DNA of 40,603 nt from Actinomycetota bacterium (GTDB lineage: Bacteria; Actinomycetota; Thermoleophilia; Gaiellales; Gaiellaceae). Position numbers and translations under genes: made by a program. Shown piece by piece: positions 7,910 through 14,734 of this stretch. Position 1 is the stretch's first letter. The number at the start of each line of letters is the position of its first letter. The notes under the pieces are model-generated. The model was not told the origin of the DNA and did no database searches. It worked only from the letters and a program-made list of their open reading frames with translations. The stretch spans positions 1-40,603 of the forward strand of contig VAWZ01000096.1 of the NCBI GenBank assembly GCA_005888365.1, written 5' to 3'.

Positions 7910-9106
7910 GTGTATTCGCCTGCGGCAGCGACGGCGAGCTTGGAGAGGCGGGGGAGGTCGACACCGGACGCCGGCAGTTTGTTCGCGACGTACTCGGCGC
8001 AGATCCTCGCCTACTGTCAGCACAGCCTCGGCTCACGGAGCGACGCCGAGGACGCCCTCCAGACGACCTTCCTGCAGGCGCACCGCGCGCTCCAGCGCGG
8101 AGCCGTCCCCGAATGCGAGTCGGCCTGGTTGACGACGATCGCCAAGAACGTCTGCCGCTGGCAAAGACGAACGCTCAGCCGGCGTGGCCCGATCGTCGAC
8201 ACGCCGATCGACGTGAATACGCTTCCGGCGCGGGCAGACGACGAGCGGCAGGACGCGCTCGCCGACCTGAAGCACGCGCTCGAGGGGATCCCCGAGCGGC
8301 AGCGCCTCGCGCTCGTGCTGCGGGAATGGCAGGGTCTGCAGCCACGCGAGATCGCGCCTCGGCTGGGCGCAAGCACCGGCGAGACGTATGCGCTCCTGGC
8401 GCGTGCCCGCCGATCGGTCGCGTCGACCTTGACCTCCGGCGCCGGGCGGCCCGTCCTCGGGATCGACTTCGGGTCGCTCGTGCTGCAACTCAGATCGCTT
8501 CTCGCGGGGTCCCCGGCGGCCGTCTGCGCGACAGCGGTGGCGATCGCAGGCCTCGGTGTAGCCGGCGTCACGGTCGAGCGTGCCGTCGACCATCCGTCGG
8601 CGAGCGGAGCGCCTGCTCTTGTCTCACACGCGCGACAGTCGAGCGCTCGGGTCGAGCGCGCGACACGAGGTGCGGAGACTCCCATGCGGCCCCTCGTAGC
8701 TCGACCGAGTCGCGTGCGACCTGCGTCCTCGGTCACCGCAGTGCGACCGACCAGGACCCGGGCAGGCCGGGGAGAGGGGAGCGCCCCGATCGCGGCGGTT
8801 CCCGCCTCCCACGCAGACGGTCCCCGCTCGACCGCATACGGGACGAGCGCTCCGACGGCGGCTTCGGCTCCGGGCTCGGCTCCCACGGATTCGCCGAAGG
8901 TGACCACCAGCACATCGCTTCCCCTTGCAGCCCCATCCGTTCCCGACCCGGGCGCGCCGCTTCCCGCCGAGCCGCCTGCCGTTCCAACATCGACGCCCTC
9001 CCATCTGACCGGGCAGTCGCCCGCCGACGATTCGTCGGACGCGGGTGCCCCGGCCGTACCTCCTCTACCGACCCTGCCGGGTCCCGTCGAAGGCCTCCTG
9101 CCCTAG
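7910..9106 (+). CDS. ECF-type RNA polymerase sigma factor with transmembrane helix and Pro/Ser/Thr-rich tail
   Basis: 398 residues. Region sigma-2 spans about 24-65 (LFATYSAQILAYCQHSLGSR, then AEDALQTTFLQAHRALQ); sigma-4 spans about 123-172 (ALEGIPERQRLALVLREWQG, REIAPRLGASTGETYALLARAR). An ordinary ECF factor would end near residue 180. Here a hydrophobic helix follows at about 201-221 (AAVCATAVAIAGLGVAGVTV), then about 170 residues rich in Pro, Ala, Ser and Thr with no obvious fold. The expected topology puts the sigma domains in the cytoplasm and the tail outside. The GTG start has AGGAGG at 7897-7902, seven bases upstream. No separate anti-sigma gene is adjacent, so the tail may take over sensing or inhibition; that is inference. 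Confidence 0.87.
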   Translation: MYSPAAATASLERRGRSTPDAGSLFATYSAQILAYCQHSLGSRSDAEDALQTTFLQAHRALQRGAVPECESAWLTTIAKNVCRWQRRTLSRRGPIVDTPIDVNTLPARADDERQDALADLKHALEGIPERQRLALVLREWQGLQPREIAPRLGASTGETYALLARARRSVASTLTSGAGRPVLGIDFGSLVLQLRSLLAGSPAAVCATAVAIAGLGVAGVTVERAVDHPSASGAPALVSHARQSSARVERATRGAETPMRPLVARPSRVRPASSVTAVRPTRTRAGRGEGSAPIAAVPASHADGPRSTAYGTSAPTAASAPGSAPTDSPKVTTSTSLPLAAPSVPDPGAPLPAEPPAVPTSTPSHLTGQSPADDSSDAGAPAVPPLPTLPGPVEGLLP

Positions 9107-9162
9107 CGCGACCAGGCGAACGAGCGTTCAAGCCTCGGCGGTCTTCGACCGATCTCCCTCGA

Positions 9163-9567
9163 ATGGCTGCGAAGCCTGCCGCCGGCGTCGGCGCACCGGC
9201 CCTCGAGAACCTGAGTCCAGAGCTGGTGCTCGTCGACCCGAGCCTCGCTGCGAGCGCCCGCGCACGACTCCCAGAAAGGGACGACTCTCGCGACCTCGCT
9301 TGGGCGGGCACGTCGGCGCGGACTCGGCCGCCGCAGGTCTATCCGGCATCGTTCCGGGACTACGGTCCCTTGTACGAGGTCGCTTTGAACGGCGAAGCGC
9401 TCCAGCGCCTCCTGCAAGGGGCTGTCGATTCGGAGGTTCTCGGCTCGCTCGTACCTTCGAGACGGCCGTTCCGCCGCCGCACCACCTTCGTCCCGACGAG
9501 CGCCGCGGCAGCCTCCGTTGCTCTCTTCGTCGTGCAGCTGTTCCTGAGCCAGGGACGCCTCGGATGA
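9163..9567 (+). CDS. Hypothetical small protein with C-terminal membrane helix
   Basis: 134 residues from ATG 9163. The first half contains LENLSPELVLVDPSLAASAR and LPERDDSRD, a soluble acidic region; a basic patch (PSRRPFRRRT) precedes one hydrophobic helix, AAAASVALFVVQLFLSQG, at the very C-terminus. That arrangement suggests a tail-anchored protein facing the cytoplasm. I do not recognise the family. It starts 56 bases after the membrane-bound sigma factor on the same strand, so it may belong to the same transcript; a role in controlling that sigma factor is possible but nothing in the sequence shows it. Coding potential is moderate: the frame is clean and the terminal helix is convincing. 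Confidence 0.6.
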   Translation: MAAKPAAGVGAPALENLSPELVLVDPSLAASARARLPERDDSRDLAWAGTSARTRPPQVYPASFRDYGPLYEVALNGEALQRLLQGAVDSEVLGSLVPSRRPFRRRTTFVPTSAAAASVALFVVQLFLSQGRLG

Positions 9568-9573
9568 CCGACG

Positions 9574-9604
9574 ATGGGCCGTGAAGGACCGGAACTTTCG
9601 ACCT
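9574..9604 (-). other. Degenerate tRNA-Lys 3' fragment (possible attachment-site scar)
   Basis: 31 bases here match the 3' end of the intact tRNA-Lys at 10447-10477 at 27 positions, with the first 15 identical (ATGGGCCGTGAAGGA). This covers the acceptor strand and T arm in the same orientation. The four mismatches fall in or near the T arm. Such tRNA 3' duplications are typical scars of integrase-driven insertion. No integrase is visible in the 840 bases between the copies. Confidence 0.6.
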
Positions 9605-9628
9605 GCCCGCTTGTGTCATCGTCGGGGC

Positions 9629-10103
9629 ATGCGTCGCGCAGCTTGCTCACTTCTCGCCGCAGCACTGGGGACGGCTGTGACCGCGTCGACCTCCTTCTCC
9701 GCCCCTCCCGTCAGGAGCTGGCTCTCCTGGAATACGGCGCGGCGCACCGCGTCGCTCGAGCTCGTCGCCGGATACAACGGTGCGAACAACGGGTTCAACT
9801 TCGACGGGTACGGCCGGGGTCAGCTGTTGGTGCGCGTGCCGCTCGGCTGGCGAGTCGTCGTGACCTGCCGAAACGCGGTGTCGATGCGGCACTCGTGCGC
9901 AATAGTGCGCGGCCCGCAGACCGTCGTGCCCGCTTTCGCCGGAGCGACGACGACGTCGCCCACCCTCGGACTGCGCGGCGTCACGCGCCGGCAGCTATCG
10001 GATCGCCTGCCTCGTCCCAGGGCATCAGGACGCTCGCATGTGGGACGTGCTGGTGGTGGGCGGAGTGAAGCGGCCCTCCATCTCGGAGCGGACGGGGTTC
10101 TAG
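9629..10103 (+). pseudogene. Sulfocyanin-like cupredoxin, frameshifted by internal deletion
   Basis: ATG 9629 begins a signal peptide (RRAACSLLAAALGTAVTAST) followed by GFNFDGYGRGQLLVRVPLGW, RNAVSMRHSCAIV and VVPAFAGATTTSPTLGLRG. This is the pattern of sulfocyanin-type blue-copper proteins. At about 9975-9990 the frame changes: GSYRIACLVPGHQDARMWDV continues in the +1 frame to the stop at 10101-10103. All expected type 1 copper ligands (His in MRHS; Cys, His and Met in C..PGH....M) survive, but split between frames, and about a dozen residues expected between GLRG and AGSYR are missing. A secreted or membrane-attached electron carrier next to a cytochrome oxidase operon makes sense functionally. 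Sequencing error cannot be excluded, but the missing residues argue for a real deletion. Confidence 0.7.
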
Positions 10104-10363
10104 CTTTTCTCAGGCGTCGTGTCCGCCTCGACCCGGCGGATGTCGAGTGCGAGGAAGTTCGGCAGCAGCGGAGCGAGGTAGCCCGCTCTTTCGTAGCCGC
10201 GGGCGTCGACGAGGTACACGGCAGCGCCGTGCACGATGTCGTGCGCTCTCGGTTGCACGACGATCCCGTACGAACGCCAGACCGCGGCGAGCTGAGCGTG
10301 GGTGCCAGACAGCCACTGCCACCCGTGGGCGAGCCGCCAGCGCCGCGCGTGAAGGAATTCGAG
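10100..10363 (-). pseudogene. C-terminal fragment of a SCO1/SenC-like copper chaperone
   Basis: On the minus strand an open frame reads LEFLHARRWRLAHGWQWLSG, then LAAVWRSYGIVVQ, then HGAAVYLVDARGYERAGYL and LPNFLALDIRRVE before a TAG at 10100-10102. The W.WLSG...LAAVWR.YGI pattern, the conserved His and the VYLVD..G.E. strand match the last half of SCO-family thioredoxin-fold proteins, which deliver copper to the CuA site of cytochrome oxidase. The N-terminal half with the CxxxC copper motif is absent; upstream lies only the tRNA-Lys terminator. It overlaps the convergent cupredoxin remnant by four bases. Truncated, presumably non-functional. Confidence 0.65.
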
Positions 10364-10382
10364 CCTCCGACCGTTGGAACAG

Positions 10383-10410
10383 CGCGGGGGAAGACCGTGT
10401 CTCCCCCGCG
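10383..10410 (-). terminator. Terminator hairpin downstream of tRNA-Lys
   Basis: CGCGGGGGAAGAC (10383-10395) pairs with GTCTCCCCCGCG (10399-10410) around a 3-base loop with one bulged A. It lies 37 bases beyond the tRNA 3' end on the minus strand. There is no U-tract, which is common in high-GC actinobacteria. Confidence 0.55.
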
Positions 10411-10447
10411 ACCTCCGTCTTCGAGAGCACGGTCTGAACCGTCCCCA

Positions 10448-10520
10448 TGGGCCGTGAAGGATTCGAACCTTCGACCTTGGGATTAAGAGTCCCCTGCTCT
10501 ACCAACTGAGCTAACGGCCC
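10448..10520 (-). tRNA. tRNA-Lys (anticodon CTT)
   Basis: The minus strand folds into a 73-base cloverleaf: acceptor GGGCCGT/ACGGCCC, D arm GCTC..GAGC, anticodon loop CTCTTAA with anticodon CTT, T arm with loop GGTTCGAATCC, discriminator A. The anticodon stem has one mismatched closing pair. CCA is not encoded (the next bases on the minus strand do not read CCA). A TATTCT -10-like box lies upstream (reverse complement of 10535-10540). The 3' end is duplicated in degenerate form at 9574-9604. Confidence 0.95.
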
Positions 10521-10626
10521 GGGCAGAGCCTCGAAGAATAGCGGCGCGTTTCGTCGCTTCCACCGACCGAGAGAGGCCGCCCGGTGCCTCCGGCTCCTGT
10601 CCCCACACGACCGCGGTGGCTTGGAG

Positions 10627-10632
10627 TAGTCT
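10627..10632 (+). promoter_or_regulatory. -10 box of coxB, likely leaderless transcript
   Basis: TAGTCT lies eight bases before the GTG at 10641, with no Shine-Dalgarno sequence between. Transcription from it would start at or next to the start codon. This supports 10641 over the longer frame from 10584. Confidence 0.45.
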
Positions 10633-10640
10633 CGCTGGCG

Positions 10641-11342
10641 GTGCGCAGGGGTATCGTCCAGCTCGTCGCCCTCGGCGTCGTCATCGCTGTGCTCTTGACG
10701 CTCGTCGCGCTCCTCTTCAAGTGGCTGCCGAGCTCTGCGTCGGTCGAGTTCAACCGGATCCAGGACGTCTACTGGTTCGCTACGGCCATCGCAATCGGCA
10801 TCTTCTCGCTCGTCAGCGCGGTCGTGATCTTCTCGGTCTGGAAGTGGCGCGTGCCGCTGGACGACGACGCCGACGGGCCTCCGATTCATGGACATACGGG
10901 CCTAGAGATCGTATGGACGGCGGTTCCCGCGGTGCTCGTCATCGCGATCGGGATCGTCAGCGCGGTGGTGCTGGCCAAGAACGGCGAGGCGGGCTCGACG
11001 CCTCCGCTCCAGGTGAACGTGATCGGGCAGCAGTTCACGTGGAAGTTCGTCTACCCGGGGTACGGCAACAAGACCTCGGGCGAGCTCGTGCTGCCGATCC
11101 ATCGGCAGACGAAGTTCACGATGACATCAGTCGACGTGATCCACTCGTTCTGGGTTCCGAACTTCGGCCAGAAGATGGACGCCGTCCCGGGAATCAAGAC
11201 GACGATCTACGTCACCCCGACGAGACTCGGTAACTATCAGGTCGTGTGCGCGGAGCTCTGCGGCCTCGGGCATGCGACCATGCGCGCCAAGGCGCGCGTG
11301 GTGACTCAGGGACAGTTCGTCTCGTGGGTGAAGGGGAAGTAG
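10641..11342 (+). CDS. coxB: Cytochrome c oxidase subunit II
   Basis: 233 residues. Two N-terminal membrane helices (about 5-28 and 48-70, plus LEIVWTAVPAVLVIAIGIV) precede a periplasmic cupredoxin domain. The binuclear CuA site is intact: His in DVIHSFWVPNFGQKMDAVPG and CAELCGLGHATM supplying two Cys, His and Met. It accepts electrons from cytochrome c and passes them to subunit I. GTG 10641 is chosen because VRRGIVQLVALGVV is a normal subunit II N-terminus and a TAGTCT box lies eight bases upstream; a GTG at 10584 gives 19 extra Pro-rich residues with weak support. It is the first gene of the cox operon and lies two bases before the subunit I start. Confidence 0.95.
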   Translation: MRRGIVQLVALGVVIAVLLTLVALLFKWLPSSASVEFNRIQDVYWFATAIAIGIFSLVSAVVIFSVWKWRVPLDDDADGPPIHGHTGLEIVWTAVPAVLVIAIGIVSAVVLAKNGEAGSTPPLQVNVIGQQFTWKFVYPGYGNKTSGELVLPIHRQTKFTMTSVDVIHSFWVPNFGQKMDAVPGIKTTIYVTPTRLGNYQVVCAELCGLGHATMRAKARVVTQGQFVSWVKGK

Positions 11343-11344
11343 GC

Positions 11345-13291
11345 GTGACGACGGCGCAGCACGATCACGTCGGCCCCCAGCCCTATCCGGAGCACTACGA
11401 GCCGCCGCACGGCCCGAGGTGGCGTCTCTTCTTCGGCCCCGGACTGGGCCGCGCGTTGTGGATGACGCCCCTCTTCTTCTCGCTCGGGATGTTCCTGGTC
11501 GTCGGCCTTCGCTGGTGGTGGGGCTGGCCGCCTGCGTTCGACTGGACCGTGATCGTCGCGATTGGCGGAATGGTCGCCGCCCCGGTCGGATTCCTCACCG
11601 GCATCGGGGCGTTCGACTACTGGCTGCACTACATCTCCGGACGCCCGACCCGGCCCGAGGACCACTCGGGTCACGGCGCCACGAGCTGGAAGGACTACTT
11701 CCGCGTCAACACCGACCACAAGGTGATCGGGATCCAGTACCTCGTCACCACGTTCTTCTTCTTCACCGTGGGCGGCTTCATGGCGATGCTCTTCCGCGCG
11801 GAGCTCGCGCGGCCCGGCCTGCAGTTCCTCGACTCGCAGTCCTTCAACGGACTGGTCTCGGTGCACGCGACGCTGATGATCTTCCTCTTCATCATCCCGG
11901 CCTTCGCCGGGATCGCGAACTTCGTAGTGCCGCTGATGCTTGGAGCGCCGGACATGGCCTTCCCGCGCCTGAACGCCCTCTCCTACTGGCTGCTGCCGAT
12001 TGCGGGCGTCATGTTTCTCGCGAGCTTCGTGGCCCCCGGCGGCGCCTTCGGCGCCGGCTGGACGGGGTACGCGCCCCTCTCCGTGGACGGGCCGGTGGGG
12101 AACATCTTCTTCAACATGGGCGTGCAGTGGGCGGGCGCGTCGTCCGTCATGACCGCGCTCAACTTCCTCGTCACCATCATCACCATGCGCGCGCCGGGCA
12201 TGACCTTCTGGCGCATGCCGCTCCTCGTGTGGGCGAACTTCACGACCTCGCTGCTCGTCGTGATCGCGACCCCGTTCATCGCCGGATCGCAGTTCTTCGT
12301 CTTCTTCGATCGCGTGCTGCACACGAGCTTCTTCACGCCCGACGGAGGGGGCTACGTGCTCGGGTACCAGCACATCTTCTGGTTCTACAGCCACCCGGCT
12401 GTCTACATCATGATGCTGCCCGGCTTCGGGATCGTCTCCGAGGTCATCTCGACGATGGCGCGGAAGCCGATCTTCGGCTACCGGCTGATGGCGCTCTCTC
12501 TGATCGGGATCCTCGTCCTCGGCTTCTCGGTGTGGGCGCACCACATGTTCGTCGCGGGCATGGCCAACTGGCTCCGCGTGCCGATGATGATCACGACGCT
12601 CCTGATCGCGGTGCCGACCGGGATCAAGATCTTCTCCTGGATCGCGACGCTCTGGCGGGGGCGCATCCATCTGACCACGCCGATGCTCTTCGCCCTCGGG
12701 TTCGTGACGATGTTCACGATCGGCGGCCTCTCCGGTATCTACCTCGGCGCGGTGCCCATCGACATCCACGCCTCGGACACGTACTTCATCGTCGCCCACA
12801 TCCACTACGTGCTCTTCGGCGGCTCTGTCTTCACGATCTTCGCCGGGATCTACTACTGGTTTCCGAAGATGACCGGCCGCATGTACGACGAGCGGCTCGG
12901 GAAGGCGCACTTCTGGCTCACCTTCGTCAGCTTCAACGCCACGTTCTTTCCGATGCACTACCTCGGGTTGCGCGGCATGAACCGGCGCGTCTTCGACTAC
13001 CCGGCCGCCTTCGGCGGCCTGAACTTCTTCATCACGATCGCCTCGTTCGTGCTCGGGGCCTCGGTCGTCGTCTTCTTCTACAACATGATCATGAGCTGGG
13101 CCAGGGGCCCGATCGCCGAAGGGAACCCGTGGAGGTCGCACACGCTCGAGTGGCAGGTGTCCTCGCCGCCGCCGATCTTCAATTTCGACGAGATCCCGCA
13201 GGTCGTTGGAGGCCCGTACGAGTACGGAGTCCCCGGCGCTCGCCACGCGGTGCTGGCGCCGGCCAGAGAGGTCGAGGAGGTGCCCGTGTGA
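11345..13291 (+). CDS. coxA: Cytochrome c oxidase subunit I with two extra N-terminal helices
   Basis: 648 residues from GTG 11345, two bases after coxB. After two additional helices (MTPLFFSLGMFLVV; VIVAIGGMVAAPVGFLTGIG) the standard twelve-helix core begins near VNTDHKVIGIQYL. Haem a and CuB ligands are present: SVHATLMIF, WFYSHPAVYIMMLPGFG, WAHHMFVAGM and IVAHIHYVLFGG. The motif YSHPAVY replaces the GHPEVY of the A1 type, placing this in the A2 class where Tyr-Ser takes the role of the proton-gating Glu. The K-channel Lys is in TGIKIFSWI. Its stop overlaps the next gene (GTGA). It reduces O2 to water and pumps protons. Confidence 0.96.
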   Translation: MTTAQHDHVGPQPYPEHYEPPHGPRWRLFFGPGLGRALWMTPLFFSLGMFLVVGLRWWWGWPPAFDWTVIVAIGGMVAAPVGFLTGIGAFDYWLHYISGRPTRPEDHSGHGATSWKDYFRVNTDHKVIGIQYLVTTFFFFTVGGFMAMLFRAELARPGLQFLDSQSFNGLVSVHATLMIFLFIIPAFAGIANFVVPLMLGAPDMAFPRLNALSYWLLPIAGVMFLASFVAPGGAFGAGWTGYAPLSVDGPVGNIFFNMGVQWAGASSVMTALNFLVTIITMRAPGMTFWRMPLLVWANFTTSLLVVIATPFIAGSQFFVFFDRVLHTSFFTPDGGGYVLGYQHIFWFYSHPAVYIMMLPGFGIVSEVISTMARKPIFGYRLMALSLIGILVLGFSVWAHHMFVAGMANWLRVPMMITTLLIAVPTGIKIFSWIATLWRGRIHLTTPMLFALGFVTMFTIGGLSGIYLGAVPIDIHASDTYFIVAHIHYVLFGGSVFTIFAGIYYWFPKMTGRMYDERLGKAHFWLTFVSFNATFFPMHYLGLRGMNRRVFDYPAAFGGLNFFITIASFVLGASVVVFFYNMIMSWARGPIAEGNPWRSHTLEWQVSSPPPIFNFDEIPQVVGGPYEYGVPGARHAVLAPAREVEEVPV

Positions 13292-14115
13292 GCGATCCGG
13301 AGGCACCGCCGACCTCGGTGCTCGTCGTGGCGAACGAGACGCTGACGGGAGGGAGCCTGATCGGGGCGTTGCGTAGCCGGGCCGAGAAGGGGCCGATTCG
13401 CGTGACCGTCGTCGCGCCCGTCAGCCCACCGCGCCGCGGGTACGTCGTCTACCGCGACTCGAGGCGGGCCGCCGCGAGTCGTCGCCTGGAGAGGTCGCTC
13501 GAGAGATTGCACGAGGCCGGGATCACCGCCCATGGTGAGGTGGTCGACGACGATCCGCTCGCCGCGGTGCGGGACGCGCTCGCGACCGAGGTGGTGGACG
13601 AGATCATCGTGTCGACTCATCCGGCCTCGAGGTCGGGATGGCTGAGGCGGAACCTGGTGGACACGCGGCCCGTCGAGCACGTCGTGAGCGACGTCACGAC
13701 GCAGGAGGGCGTGAACGTCCTCGTCGTCGCCAACGAGACCGTGCTCGGCGAGGAGCTGCTGGAGCGGATCAGGACTCGTGCTCGGGAGGGCAAGGCGAGC
13801 TTCCTCATCGTGTGCCCCCAGAGCGATCAGCGGCGCCCGCGCCATCCGGAGGCCGAGAGCCGGCTGTGGGCGGCGGTCTTCGCTCTCCGCTCCGAGGGGG
13901 TCGACGCCCATGGCCAGGTCGCTCATCCGGATCCCTACACCGCCGCGATGCAGGCCGTCCACGACGAACGGACCGACGAGATCATCGTCTCGACGCATCC
14001 GGGGGAGCGATCGGGATGGCTCCGCAGGGATCTCGTGGGACGTCTGCGCTCCGACGCCGGCGTCCCGGTCGAGCATGTGATCGTGGAGACGGCAGACGTC
14101 GGAGTACCAGCGTGA
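13288..14115 (+). CDS. Protein with two tandem stress-protein-like domains, inside the cox operon
   Basis: 275 residues made of two repeats of one domain. Repeat 1 (about 10-135): VLVVANETLTGGSLI ... VTVVAPVSP ... DEIIVSTHPASRSGWLRRNLV. Repeat 2 (about 145-270): VLVVANETVLGEELL ... FLIVCPQSD ... DEIIVSTHPGERSGWLRRDLV. The alternation of beta strand and helix and the terminal THP.....WL segment suggest a UspA-like alpha/beta nucleotide-binding fold, but the usual G-2x-G-9x-G(S/T) ATP motif is not evident. GTG 13288 overlaps the coxA stop, with GAGGAGG just upstream; its own stop overlaps coxC by four bases. It is therefore translated together with the oxidase. Function unknown. Confidence 0.88.
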   Translation: MSDPEAPPTSVLVVANETLTGGSLIGALRSRAEKGPIRVTVVAPVSPPRRGYVVYRDSRRAAASRRLERSLERLHEAGITAHGEVVDDDPLAAVRDALATEVVDEIIVSTHPASRSGWLRRNLVDTRPVEHVVSDVTTQEGVNVLVVANETVLGEELLERIRTRAREGKASFLIVCPQSDQRRPRHPEAESRLWAAVFALRSEGVDAHGQVAHPDPYTAAMQAVHDERTDEIIVSTHPGERSGWLRRDLVGRLRSDAGVPVEHVIVETADVGVPA

Positions 14116-14723
14116 CGAGCCACGCCGAAGCGGCTGCGCATCACCACGGGCCGCCGATCGCGAACCAGAGCTCCCGCGTGGACGCGCGCGTGCTCGGGAT
14201 GCTGCTCTTCATCGCCTCGGAGACGATGCTCTTCGGCTCGTTCTTCACCGTCTACTTCTTCGTGCGGGTCGCGAATCCCGACGCTCCGAGCACCTGGCCG
14301 CCGCCTCCCTACCACTTCCCGGTCTTCGTCGCGGGAGTCAACACGGCGATCCTCGTGACCTCGAGCTTCACGATGCACTGGGCGCTGCAGTCGATCAAGC
14401 GCGGCAACCGCCCGGCCTTCCTCGCCGGGATGACGCTGACCTTCCTCATGGGCCTCGCCTTCCTGCTGACGCAGCTCGTCGAGTACCTCCACGTGGGCTT
14501 CAACACGTCGAGCGGCGCATTCGCCTCCGTCTTCTTCGGGCTGACCGGCCTGCACGGGGCGCACGTCTTCGTCGGCCTGACGCTGCTCGGGATGGTCCTC
14601 GTCCGCGGCTTCCGTGGGCACTTCTCCCCTCAGCACCACCACGGGGTCGAGCTGCCGGGGATCTACTGGCACTTCGTCGACGTCATGTGGATCGTCGTCT
14701 ACTCGGCCGTCTACCTCCTCTAG
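14112..14723 (+). CDS. coxC: Cytochrome c oxidase subunit III
   Basis: 203 residues with five membrane helices, the short form of subunit III. Typical segments: LGMLLFIASETMLFGSFFTVYF with the conserved Glu, TAILVTSSFTMHWAL, LLTQLVEYLHVGF, GLTGLHGAHVFVGL with the conserved His, and GIYWHFVDVMWIVVYSAVYL at the C-terminus. It stabilises subunit I and the proton-uptake path. GTG 14112 overlaps the stop of the tandem-domain protein (GTGA). A His-rich N-terminus (AEAAAHHHG) is common in these proteins. The next gene begins 11 bases after its stop. Confidence 0.95.
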   Translation: MTSHAEAAAHHHGPPIANQSSRVDARVLGMLLFIASETMLFGSFFTVYFFVRVANPDAPSTWPPPPYHFPVFVAGVNTAILVTSSFTMHWALQSIKRGNRPAFLAGMTLTFLMGLAFLLTQLVEYLHVGFNTSSGAFASVFFGLTGLHGAHVFVGLTLLGMVLVRGFRGHFSPQHHHGVELPGIYWHFVDVMWIVVYSAVYLL

Positions 14724-14734
14724 TCGCCCACACG

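Noticed and set aside
10584-10640. Longer start for coxB giving a Pro-rich N-terminus.
   Set aside because: The TAGTCT box at 10627 lies inside this stretch and the family N-terminus fits GTG 10641.
11306-13306. A 666-codon open frame opposite coxA.
   Set aside because: It is an antisense shadow of GC-rich codon bias, with His/Arg/Glu/Asp-rich composition and no domain; coxA is unambiguous.
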